DNA from: Anisus vortex
Lineage: Eukaryota > Mollusca > Gastropoda > Planorbidae
Direction of reading: 5' to 3'
Length of the DNA: 64,000 nucleotides
Assembly: GCA_949126835.1 (NCBI GenBank)
Contig: OX421494.1
Location: forward strand, 23,830,196 to 23,894,195
Positions 11,301 through 21,755 of the stretch are shown here, one piece after another. The first letter of the stretch is position 1, and every line of letters begins with the position of its first letter. Under the pieces are notes generated by a model that was given only the letters and a program-made list of their open reading frames with translations, did no database searches and was not told where the DNA came from. The position numbers and the translations under genes are program-made.

Positions 11301-14300
11301 GTGCAAGAGAGATATGTTACAAAATGTTGTGATGACAAAGATAGATGCAATGAAAACTTGAACCTTACATTTCTAGAAACTGAGCCACCACCCACATCTG
11401 ATATAGGTAGAGTAATATCACACAATCATTTTGTTATGAAGAATAATAGCAATAATCTTTGATTACCCCGAAGAAAATATTTTTTACAATTAAATGTGCA
11501 TTACATGAGATTTTTATTAAGACATCAAATATTAAAATAAAAATTAAAAAAAAATGCTACTTACATGAAGTACAAAATAGAGAATAATTTTGTATGGTTG
11601 AATCAAGAACAAACCTTCACAATAAGATTATGATTTTGGTTTTGTTCTTTTCAGCAACAACTAGTCCTAGAAGACCAGATCATGTCACTCAGATAGCTCT
11701 GTTGGTGACCCTTCCTATTTGTCTTATGATTCTTGTCGTTTCTATTGCATATTTCTACTTCAAGTAAGTAAACAACTTTTACAGGGATACATACTTTTAC
11801 TTTTTACCTTGAGAACAAAAAAAAAGTAATTTTTTTATGTTAACTCTACAATCAGCCCTTTGGTCCTCAACTTACCATCAGCTTATATTTTATTGTATTG
11901 GTTTGCAGTTGTTGGGTGAATAAATGGAATTAATATTATATTATATAAATGTTTATTAAAAAAATACTTTACTTTTATTAAAAAAAATTAGTAATAGCCT
12001 ACTAGTAAAAAAGTGGTTATTTGTCTAAATTATATAAAATTTAGTGCTTTTTTTTTATTCATGACTAGTAGCACATTCAAATTAGGTGAAAGTATCACAG
12101 ACATAATAAAATATTTGTTGTTTAATTGGTTTTCAGTGACTACTGGATTTTTAAAATAGGTACTGTTAGCCAACATCATTTGGCACAAAATGACCTCAGA
12201 GTGTCATTAATTTCCATACAGTATCAGTTGCATTTTAAAAAGTTGATAATAAATTCAAATTAAGTGAAAGTATCACAGACAAGATAAAGTATTAGTTGTT
12301 TAATTGGTCTTCAGTGACTGCTGGATTTTTTAAATAGGTATTGATAGCCAAGATCATTTGAGCACAAACTGACTTCAGAATGTCATTAATTTTGTAACAA
12401 TCAAAACAATGATCTAGCTCGTTATCTACTTTGATAGTGGAAATAAACACAGTCTTAATATATAACTCCGTTTAATCAAGTATAAGCAAAACAAACTCAT
12501 GGAAAAATACCAATGGCTTGCGCCAAGTAAAGACATCCAGAAACGTATATAAACAAACTCAAAACCGTCATTTTTATGCACTTCTGTTTTTAGATTGGCG
12601 TCACACGCAACAAGATTAAAATACAAAATAAACTAACCATGGCGCGTACATGATAATTTCCATACAGTTTCAGTTACATTTTCTTAAAGTTAATAATAAA
12701 TATTTTAAATTCTATGTATTTAAAATTTCATATGTTGGCTAGTTGATTTGTGCAATATTGTGAACCCTAGTTGTTAATTTTTCATCATTATGATGCAATT
12801 AATATTTATATATTCCAGTTTTTGAGGGTTAGATAATGTGAGGTTACTAGATAATGGACAAGCAAGAAATTGTTTCTAAAACTTACATTTTGTTTAACAT
12901 ATTTCTTAAGGCACAGAAGGCAAGGGTTGAAAAGTAATCATCTCCACATTGACCCTGAACAAGAAGACTTCATCCCTCCTGGTCATTCCTTACACAAATT
13001 GATAGATGAAAGTTCCGGAAGTGGTTCAGGACTGCCACTCATTGTAAGTTGTCTTACAATATCTCTGCACCACTTTGAGGAAAACTGGAAAGATGGGTTG
13101 CCTTCTACATGACTATTAAATATTCTGTAGATCTCAATAAAAAAATGTTGAACAATTCTCAACTCATTCTCTAATTAACCTTGTATCCCTTATCTGACCA
13201 ATAATCGTTATACAATTTTTAGAAATGGCCCAACCCTGAATATTATTTTTTACAGCTTTGTGTATTATTTAAACCCAATGTGTTACATAAAAAAAAAAGC
13301 AAAGATGAAAATCATTCCTCAATATAATAATATATTTTATAATTATTATAATTAAATGATCAAACAAAAGTGAGCATGTTGATTTACAAACTTAGATAAA
13401 AATTTTAAACTTACATTTTAACATTACAGTTTAACATTTAAAATATTAAACTTACATTTTAACATTTGAGTAATATGCTTATCTGTAATCTGCTACAGTT
13501 ACCAATTATAAACACTCACTTCAAATTTATCTTATGTTCACAAAAACTAACGAAACGCAACAGGGATAATACAGACATTTTATAACGTGTATTTTGGTAA
13601 AAAATATTACTGGTGAGTAATTACTGTAACAATATATTTTCAGAATGAAATAAAAGGCAAAGAAGAAATAACATTTAATCTAATTAATTTTGACTGTATT
13701 AAAGTATAATTGGCCTGTTCACTTTAGCTTCATATAGAATTGAATATTTATTGTTATATTTTTGTTATCCGTTACTTTTGTTTCTAAAATGTCTAATCCT
13801 GTGTTTTATAGGTGCAAAGGACAATAGCCAAGCAGATATCTCTAGTGAGGAGAATTGGCAAGGGCCGTTTTGGTGAGGTATGGAAGGGAAAGTGGCGAGG
13901 GGAGAATGTGGCTGTTAAGATTTTTTTTACCACGGAGGAGAGAAGCTGGTTCAGGGAAACTGAGATGTATCAAACAGAACTGCTGAGGCATGACAATATT
14001 CTAGGTGAGAAGCTGACGGAGGTTTTGAACAGAAACCATATTTAATAAAATATATGTTGATAATGTATTAGGCAGCATTCAGTTCTTTTCCTGCAGTCCT
14101 GAAGAAAGATGTGTAACTAGATTATTAAATTGAAGCTAAATCTGTAAATATGTGGCTCCTGTTTATCATTGAAAAAATTATATTTAACATGTTCAAAAAT
14201 TGTTTAAAAAATTTTCAGGTTTTATTGCTGCTGACATTAAAGGTACTGGGTCCTGGACTCAGCTGTATCTAATTACTGACTACCATGAGAATGGCTCCCT

Positions 14301-17300
14301 CTATGATTATCTCCAAGCCCATGCTTTGGATACATCCGAGATGCTTTATCTGGCTCATTCAGCATCTTGTGGCATAACACATCTACATGTGGAGATATTT
14401 GGTACCAAAGGTGAAGAATAATTTACTATTTGGTTTACTAAATGCTTACAAACTTTTGATTTTTTGTCTCAAAATAATTGCAGAATTTGGTAGGGCCAGG
14501 GATGTAACTATTCCGACTTTTGGCGGAATTCAGAATATTCCGTTTCAACTTGATTTTCCGACGCGTTTTCAGAAAATTTTCCGCGAGAGATTTTTTTCCG
14601 AAATTTTTTCCATTTTTTTCCAGAAATTTTTTCCATTTTTTTCCCGACCGATTATTTTCCGACACTTGCGAAAAATGCTAATCTTTTTCTGTTGGAAGTC
14701 GGAACTAAAATATATTTTTATGGACATGCGCAGTATAGATACTTCCTTTTATTTTACCCCAAAAAATGACTGTACTTTCACTTTCGTTCTGTGCCGACCA
14801 AAAAATTCGGCCAATAAAAACTATAATAAAATAGTGACTTCCAATCTAATACCTTAGAATAAATATAGCCACTTCTTTTACTAATAAATAAACGTCTCGT
14901 TTTTCGCTCCCCTGTGCTTTTTTTTTAAGTTTGAATTTATTTTTACTGCGATGGTTGTCGAACAAATTTGTCGATAGGCCTATTAGTATATTCCTATATA
15001 TTTTTTATTGAAATGAAAGAAGCCATACTAAACCATCTGGCTTACATATTAAACCAGTTAGGAATATTTTTTAAGGCATGATATATGATTCAGAAGTTGA
15101 TTTTGCAACTACACATGCAAGAACATTAGTTTAGCCTAAGTTTAGGTTTTGAGTCGGAAAGCTGAAGTCTGAAGCTTTGCATACTTTAGGCTTAGGCCTA
15201 GAAGCCTAGAACTAGGTCTAGTACCGGTACTAGACAAGCAGGAGTTGCCCCTAATACGATATCTATTGTTATTGATAGAAGATGATTGTGACTAAGAAGT
15301 GAAACATACCAACAAAGAATGTATGTTGTTCTATTTTCCTATACTGGCCTATACTATTTTTCATTAGTTTCAGACAAACTTTTTGTATGTTGATTTCTTT
15401 TAATTTCTACCTTAGTAAGGTCCTTACTATGTCCACTACGTCATACTCTGTTATTTGGACATAATTAAATTAATTGGGCCTAAGAAATCGGGATAATTTT
15501 TTTTGCAAAAGCCCTAAATACTGAAATTTCAATGTACTAATGTAGGCCTAAACATTATAATAGTATTAAATTAGTATGGTACATTTTCTATATAAGATAA
15601 ATAAAATGGCCATTATTATATTCCATAATATTTTGTATTTGCCTTTGAACAAGTGGAGTTTGGGTTAGAGTCTAATATATTTTTACCTAATATATATTTT
15701 ACCTAATATAACTATGCATATTATTATGTTTGTATTCATATATTAAATTAGTGTTCTGCGACGATTCCTTTCGCGCCGTCACCGGCAGGAAAATATTTTT
15801 CCGATTTTTTGGGGAAAACCAGTTACATCCCTGTAGGGCTAAAGAATAATTCATACATTATTATTATTCATAGCATAGTCATTATGTCATCAATTTAAAA
15901 ATGTCTTGTGTGAATCTTTAGGATGGAAATAAGTATTTGTTTTTTTCTATAGGAAAAATGGCCATTGCTCACAGAGATATAAAGAGCAAGAATATTCTTG
16001 TGCGTAAGAATGGTACCTGTTGTATTGCAGACCTTGGCTTAGCAGTCAGATATGTCAGGTGAGCATGCACAAATAACTTGATTGGATATTTTCAACGTAT
16101 ACATGGAACAAAATAAAATGTATTGTAAATTGAAAATGTAAAAGGCAGCTTCTGTTGCTTCTTATTGCATGTAAATCTATTGAAACTAAAAGTATCTAAT
16201 TATAACCTGTGGTCAATAATTTATTTCAGTGAGACCAACGAAGTGGATATTGCATCCAATACACGCTGTGGTACCATTCGGTACATGGCTCCGGAAGTGC
16301 TAGAAGAAACACTGAACAAGAATCACTTTGATTCTTACAAAGAGGCAGATATGTATTCCTTTGGTCTTGTCTTGTGGGAAATAGCTCGTAGGTGTGTTGT
16401 TGGAGGTGAGTATTGTGGCCCAGATTTTATATTCATATTTTCTATCTTATTATTTAATTAACTACACATATTAAATCAATGCCAAAAATTGACAAACACT
16501 TGGAATTGCCTAGTGGGAAATAATGCCTGGGACTGGTATTAATAGTAAAATAATAGCCTGTATCTATGCAATATATAGCGAAAAAATTGACATGGCACTT
16601 GAGGTTCAATCTAAGCATTTTTTATATAAAATTTTAGAAAGTAGATTTAGAAAAAAAAAAATATTGAGCATACATTGCTCAATTGCGATAGTTTTTCTTG
16701 GAAATTAGAAATCATCATATTGCACTCAAATCCTCCTATTCAAATCCCATTTAACTTCTACAATGCCTTCAATATCACTATTATCTTGGCAATCAAAATA
16801 ATAAAGCCTTTCCCTCTTTAGCCTAGCCCAATGCTTCTCTAAATATTTCCAAAATGCCATTTTTGCAGATTTAGGCTATAATTGAGTTTTTTTTCTTAAA
16901 CAATTCACTAAAATTCAATGCATCAAGTTATAAAAATTTAACAACCGTAAAAAAATAGCTCTCTTGCATTGGTGTCTACCAGTCGAGGTGACTCTAATGT
17001 AATGTCATTGGCACTTAAACTGAAGCAGCACAATAAATGTAAAACTTCTGACTTTGACATTGTTCAGGTATTGTACATGATGCCCAGCTTCCATACTATG
17101 AATATGTTCCGCAAGACCCCAGCATTGAAGATATGAGAAAAATTGTCTCTCTGGAAAAAATCCGGCCAACTATTCCAGAGCAATGGAAAACTGATGAGGT
17201 TAGTTAAAGAAATAAATAGATCTAGACATTCCTCTCACTTTTCAAAACAATCTTTTATTGTAGTAGGTACTCAAAACTGATTTTAATTTTTCAAGATATT

Positions 17301-20300
17301 GAGAATTTTTTATGTTTAATAGAAAGACAAAATGATTCTAAGAACATTGATACCAATTTTTTGACTGTGTGTTAATTTTTAAGAAAGTTATGAAATTTTG
17401 AAATTTTACAAGTGGGTTACCTTTAGCCACCTCACAAAGTCCTATTTTTAGAAGTTATTATCTCAAAAAGTATATTGGCTATGGCTAAGTTACTTTGTTT
17501 ACAAACACAAAAGTTTGTAGAGAAGAGACCCAATTTTTTTTGTGAATGTGGGGCATTTGAAAAATATACAAATATCGATGTAAAAATCATTTTTCATACT
17601 TTTTAGTTTTTTTCAAGGGAGACAAAAAACGCAAATCTGACCTATTTAAAAAAAATCCCTAAAAATTATCTAATTTTAGTAGAAGCTTATGTTATATATC
17701 AAATTGAAGGTAATTCAATGCTCTATAGAGACCTACTAAATTGGCACTGTTTCAAATTATCAAAATGTAATTATTTTTATTGAAACAAAGTGTTCTAGCA
17801 AAAATTTTCGTTTTTTAGCCATTTATAAATATTCGCGAAAATTTAACGAATCTTTGTAAATGTACAAATATTACATCAATTTGAAGTTCATTTAAAGTAC
17901 ACAACTTTTATAGTAAAAAATGTTCTAAAATGTACTGTATAAGTAGTTATACGGACAAAGATTGTCAATCGTGTACTTGAAAGTAAAACAAACAAAAGCA
18001 GTTTTTATATAGTGTAAGACTCGAGCATTAAAAATTAAATAAGGCAAGTTAGTACATTATTTAATAATAGACATTTTATGGTAACAGTTATACGTGTTTT
18101 ATTTTAAAGAGAAAGTTTTCAAATGTTAATTCAAGGTTTAAAATAACAACCATTGACTATTGTTTAGGTTAAGACCATTTATCCTATTGGTAGTAGTAAC
18201 AATAATAAGAATAATCAGTTATATCCCATAACTAAAAACAAATTATATTATTACAATATAAACTTAAAACTGTTCATTATATTACTTGTACAATTTATTT
18301 GATTTGGTTTCTCTATTTTTTTACATTGGTATAAAGTATAAATACCTATATCTAATGGTCCTTAACACTAACCAAGAACGCCTATCACAAGCATTATATT
18401 CTAAGCTGTAGTTTTTTGTATAGATAAATATTTAAAGAATCACATTGTTTAGTTTCACTATTGATATTTCGATAACAGATTAATTGTTCAGTAGTTTATG
18501 GGGATATTGTGCATGATTTGAGACTTAGCCCAGTTCGTTCATTATTGCACTTCACCCACCCCCGCACGTTATACTAGTTGTGTTCACTGTCCACCAATCT
18601 TTCCTACTTTTCACTATTTGCCACCCCCACTACGCTACTAGTAATAATACATTTTTAGCTCATACACTTTTATTTTAATTATACATTAACAATTATGAAA
18701 CATATCTCTTATATCGACCTAATTTTAACTTTCATCTATTAGTAGTTCGCAAAAATATATTTGTTTTAATATCAGAACAAACCGTCTTTTCGACCTCTTG
18801 CCGTGCACGTTTCGCCCTTACCCTCCCCCCCCCCCCCCCACATATAAAGTGGTACGATTCTACCCTATGTGCCCCTCCCAAACCCTCCTATTTTGTTTTT
18901 ATTTGGTCCAGATCAGAATACAGAGGGTAGGCCTATATGCATATAGGTCACGAAGTTGGCAATGCAATAAAATCTACGATTTTATTGGCAGGCTGTTGAT
19001 GAATGAATTAGTATAAACGCATGAAAATTTATAAATAAAATGTATTAGCCTATATAAAGTCACTTTGTTGACCCCCTTCCCTCCCACATTTCAACAACTG
19101 TAACTGTAAATTTTTTCAATAACCCAGTTTTCTGTATTTTGTTGACATAATTAATATACGACCCCCTATGTAGGCTATTTGATTATGACTGATTGTAATT
19201 AGACTTTTTCCTAGGCAATACATAGAATTTCACAAACATAATAAATATATATAATAACCGTCAATAAACGTATAACAAATCGAGGGTATACAATAAACTT
19301 TGAATTTCATGCTAGATATGATAATCTTATAATAATTATTATTATTAGGGCCTACGCATGACAAACCATTATTCAATAAATGTTTAAAAAATGATGAATT
19401 ATTAAACATATGCAATGGAAGAAATTTTCTTCAAGTGCAGATATAATAATAGTATTGTATTATTTTAAAGAGTAAAATTTGTCTTTTATTACCCACATTA
19501 GACTTGTTGGAGTAGGCCTCATAGCTACTGCATTTTGTAGGCCTTATGAGTGTAGACTAGACAATATTTTTTTACATTTATGTGCTGAAAATAGCTTTGC
19601 TTCCACAAAAACTAAATAAAATACTGTCTGGTTCTATTTAAATGTTATTATAAGTGTGTAAAACTACTTAATTATATACTTAATTCGTTTAATTAATAAT
19701 ATTTTCCATAGCTTCGCTAATCCACCAAATGTCAAATTTACTATTGTTTACATTGACAACAGATTGAAGATACATTTTGCATGTCAAATTACATATTATA
19801 ATATTATTTCCTGGAAATAAAAAGTATCAATTCAATATCTTTAGCATATCTACTTTAAAATAAATATAATTTTAGTTTATTTAATGACAAGAAAAAAATT
19901 AGGCTTGTCCTTAAACTTAATAGGGGTTTGGAGACTCGAGAACAAGTGATTTTAAGTGGTAAATCTAAAACAATTTTATTAAAATTAAATAAATATAATA
20001 ATATATACATACATTTTTTAACATAAAATTAATTTTATATTATTAATCTATGATATTGAATAGTTTTACTTAACTACTAAAGTGATAAAATCCGATACGG
20101 CGCCTTTATTGGTAACGACCCTTCAAATAGCGGAGATCGCGGCAGACATGTTTTTACGGCAGTAAAATACTATTTCATAGGGTTTATCTTGCGCGTTAGG
20201 CAAAATGTGCCATAATATATAGACTAATAATTCTTTCATATTTTTACAGGAAAATGGACCAGCTTTTTGATGATGTTTATAAAAAATCTTTAAAATGATT

Positions 20301-20752
20301 TTTTCTTAAAAAATAAACTATTTTTCTTAGAGAATTTAAATATTAAAAATGTTTAACATAAACAATCAATTTTAAATACATATGGTGATAAAGGCCATTT
20401 ATTCCTGTACAATCGAGTGAAAAAATTATCTTTCTATCATGAATGGCACTTTTTGCCTAGATGATTTAGTACAAGAGGTGTCGAAAACTTAAAATCGCAT
20501 AAAAAACGGAAGGCAGTTTTGAGTACCTAATTGTAGGTATTAAAAAAATAATTTTCTACTGTTAGACTGCTACATACTAGTGTAATTCTGAATATAATTG
20601 TATGAATTCTTTGTCCATTCTAGTACCTGAAGGTGATGTCTCGTCTAATGTCTGAATGCTGGAACCCAAGTCCTGCTGCAAGACTCACCTGTTTAAGAAT
20701 TAAAAAGACATTGGGTAAAATGGTTGAAGCCATTGAATCAACACCAAAATAA
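8310..20752 (+). CDS. BMPR1: BMP type I receptor serine/threonine kinase (ALK3/6 class)
   Basis: Complete coding model of 11 exons, 518 codons: 8310-8391, 10937-11121, 11286-11406, 11655-11763, 12911-13043, 13812-14004, 14219-14410, 15953-16058, 16230-16405, 17068-17198 and 20624-20752. All introns are GT-AG and every phase joins. The order is signal peptide (about 1-27), cysteine-rich ligand-binding ectodomain ending in CCDDKDRCN, one membrane span (about 143-164), GS box [10 protein letters not shown] (200-209), then kinase. Kinase residues: GKGRFGEV loop, Lys246, Glu259, HRD Asp347, ADLG Asp365 and APE 394-396, all intact. The L45 loop ADIKGTGSW (279-287) is of the BMPR1A/BMPR1B type, which selects Smad1/5 proteins, not the activin/TGF-beta type. 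Odd: the near-invariant RVGTKRYMAPE reads [11 protein letters not shown], and several C-lobe positions differ, so it may be a fast-evolving paralog. The start is the first in-frame ATG after an upstream stop. Symbol given by class. Confidence 0.93.
9392..9420. repeat. near-perfect palindrome, hairpin
   Basis: CTTCATATAACGCT is followed, after one A, by its exact reverse complement (14-bp arms). A related shorter hairpin ATAACGC-TCG-GCGTTAT lies at 9435-9451. Direct copies of ATTCGCACAG-TCTTCATAT flank the pair near 9380 and 9457. It looks like the core of a small foldback element. Confidence 0.55.
9556..9625 (+). repeat. tRNA-like SINE head, degenerate
   Basis: CGTGGCCTAATGGCTAGTGC resembles the start of a tRNA including an A box, but no intact B box or cloverleaf can be drawn. 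A poly-T stretch follows. Probably an old SINE or tRNA pseudogene. Confidence 0.35.
9960..10035 (+). repeat. SINE body fragment
   Basis: Contains ACAATAATCTTCTCCATAGA, then AGGAGCGCCTGTAATGTATA and AGATAAGG. The segment matches the body of the SINE at 7775-7952 with a few substitutions. No tRNA head is attached directly. Confidence 0.5.
10205..10275 (+). repeat. tRNA-like SINE head
   Basis: TAGCTGAGTTGATAACG is a good A box and CCCGGGTTTTATTCTCC a degraded B box at tRNA-like spacing. A poly-T stretch follows. It is not an intact tRNA gene. Confidence 0.4.
10937..11121 (+). CDS. BMPR1: BMPR1 exon 2 (ectodomain)
   Basis: Encodes residues 28-89, the first part of the cysteine-rich ligand-binding domain (LQCFCYPC, then [11 protein letters not shown]). 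The acceptor is TTGTTACAG and the donor GTGAGT; it ends in phase 0. Confidence 0.93.
11286..11406 (+). CDS. BMPR1: BMPR1 exon 3 (ectodomain, CCxxxxxCN box)
   Basis: Encodes residues 90-129 with [17 protein letters not shown], the cysteine box that closes the three-finger fold in TGF-beta superfamily type I receptors. Acceptor TATATAG, donor GTAGAG; phase 1. Confidence 0.93.
11655..11763 (+). CDS. BMPR1: BMPR1 exon 4 (transmembrane)
   Basis: Encodes residues 130-166, including the single membrane span [20 protein letters not shown]. Acceptor TTTTCAG, donor GTAAGT; phase 2. Confidence 0.92.
12075..12702. repeat. intron 4 tandem duplication with later insertion
   Basis: A unit of about 178 bp starting ATTCAAATTAGGTGAAAGTA at 12075 is repeated from 12253 at high similarity. 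The second copy is interrupted at about 12396-12652 by some 257 bp of unrelated sequence. It then resumes at AATTTCCATACAGTTTCAG. AATTT borders the insertion on both sides and may be a 5-bp target duplication. The insert has no obvious inverted ends; its minus strand holds a 66-codon open frame of no known family. Confidence 0.65.
12911..13043 (+). CDS. BMPR1: BMPR1 exon 5 (juxtamembrane and GS box)
   Basis: Encodes residues 167-210, ending in the GS regulatory box [11 protein letters not shown]. The serines in SGSGSG are the known targets of type II receptor kinases in this family. Acceptor TCTTAAG, donor GTAAGT; phase 0. Confidence 0.94.
13812..14004 (+). CDS. BMPR1: BMPR1 exon 6 (kinase N-lobe)
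   Basis: Encodes residues 211-274, from VQRTIAKQI through the glycine loop [13 protein letters not shown] (Lys246) and the alpha-C helix [11 protein letters not shown]. Donor GTGAGA; phase 1. Confidence 0.95.
14219..14410 (+). CDS. BMPR1: BMPR1 exon 7 (L45 loop)
   Basis: Encodes residues 275-338: [20 protein letters not shown] and then [12 protein letters not shown]. The ADIKGTGSW loop is the determinant that separates BMPR1A/B-type receptors from activin/TGF-beta and ALK1/2 types. Phase 1. Confidence 0.95.
14497..15833. mobile_element. hAT-like DNA transposon in BMPR1 intron 7, 1337 bp
   Basis: Perfect 13-bp terminal inverted repeats CAGGGATGTAACT lie at both ends, flanked by TAGGGC (14491-14496 and 15834-15839). 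The 6-bp duplication is shorter than the usual 8 bp of hAT, although the ends are hAT-like. The left part is rich in TTTTCCG-type motifs. No transposase is recognisable, so it is non-autonomous or decayed. Confidence 0.85.
15953..16058 (+). CDS. BMPR1: BMPR1 exon 8 (catalytic loop)
   Basis: Encodes residues 339-373: [14 protein letters not shown] and [10 protein letters not shown]. The catalytic loop has HRDIKSKN, where the family norm is HRDLKSKN. Acceptor TCTATAG, donor GTGAGC; phase 2. Confidence 0.95.
16230..16405 (+). CDS. BMPR1: BMPR1 exon 9 (activation segment)
   Basis: Encodes residues 374-432: [20 protein letters not shown] and [13 protein letters not shown]. The activation-segment motif carries Cys and Ile where type I receptors nearly always have Val and Lys (RVGTKRYMAPE). 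Phase 1. Confidence 0.94.
17068..17198 (+). CDS. BMPR1: BMPR1 exon 10 (kinase C-lobe)
   Basis: Encodes residues 433-476, including [25 protein letters not shown] and VPxDPS are family signatures. The usual VVC before LRP is IVS here. Acceptor TGTTCAG, donor GTTAGT (less common); phase 0. Confidence 0.93.
17264..20529. mobile_element. 3.3-kb inverted-repeat element in BMPR1 intron 10
   Basis: TAGGTACTCAAAACTG at the left end is exactly inverted at the right end (CAGTTTTGAGTACCTA). ATTGTAG occurs immediately outside both ends (17257-17263 and 20530-20536), giving an apparent 7-bp target duplication. The interior is AT-rich with C-rich runs near 18550 and 18830 and no transposase frame that I recognise. 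The 7-bp duplication does not fit a family I can name with confidence. Confidence 0.8.
20624..20752 (+). CDS. BMPR1: BMPR1 exon 11 (C-terminus)
   Basis: Encodes residues 477-518 and the stop [23 protein letters not shown] and [10 protein letters not shown]. The RIKKTL motif is the family's C-terminal kinase helix. The tail after it is short, as in BMP type I receptors. Confidence 0.95.
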   Translation, partial: YLKVMSRLMSECWNPSPAARLTCLRIKKTLGKMVEAIESTPK

Positions 20753-21755
20753 TTTATTTAGAAAACTGGAGAGATGCATTTATATACTTTGGACAGCTGT
20801 TGTTGTTTTTTTGTCAAACAAGATTTCCTTGAGGAGAACTGTTTTTACTTAGAACCCAAATGATTGGGTCTGTCCATAACTATGTATTTTACCAAATGTG
20901 TTTAGGCTGACATTTTCTCTTGTTAGAGGATGATTAGACATCAGCATTCATCAAAATTGAGACATTTTGTTTAAAAAAAAAAACAGTATTAATTGTGTTG
21001 TTTAGAAGAAGAAACTAGCTATAGACTAGCAGGTGTTTAGTCACTACTTACCAATGCCATATGAACTTGTTGTTAAGCTTCAATTTCTTGTTGACTTGAA
21101 ATGTAGTTAAGAGAATCAAATTCATTATTTTTCTTGTAATGCACTTTCAACATGGAAACAAGTTGCTACAGGGTCTGAAAGGTTGATACTTTACTTTTTA
21201 TATTCATTGAACTGCTGGTTAAATAGATAAAAACACATTAAGGCGACATTTTGGTTTAAATCATGAAAAGGCAGGACATTGTTGTGTGCTAAAATAGTTA
21301 TTGGTGTCTCTTGTTTTATATCATCTTTATATAAACACACACATTTTTTTGTTTTCTTTCAGAAAAGCTTATAATGTCACTATTGTTTAATGTCACTATT
21401 TAGAACAACAACAACACAATATTCATTTCCTATGTCTCATCAAAGAAAGAAATTGTACACTTATTAAAATTGTATGAAAAAAATACTTTGTGATTTGGAA
21501 TTATTAGCATACATTTTCAAGAAAATAACTGGCTGGTATTGTACTAACATCTTGTTTGAAAATTAGAACAATGTTTTAGCATTATTGCCAATAATGTGAA
21601 ACTAAAGTTTGTACTGCAATACTAAATGTACAGTAAAACAAAATGTTGGGTGTGTCATTATGTGTAGAAACGTTTAGGGTTGAGAAATTGATGCAGAAAG
21701 AATAAAATGATTGTGAGCTTTTCTGAATGACAATAAATCATCACTCTTTTGGGGG
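20753..21755 (+). other. BMPR1 3' untranslated region, with poly(A) signals
   Basis: Follows the stop codon and has AATAAA at 21701-21706 and 21732-21737, shortly before a run of about 20 G at 21751. The end is inferred from these signals. A longer transcript is possible. Confidence 0.5.

Noticed and set aside
14387..14857. Plus-strand open frame of 156 codons after BMPR1 exon 7.
   Set aside because: It starts inside exon 7 in another frame and runs through the hAT-like element. It has low complexity (Phe/Ile/Lys) and no domain.
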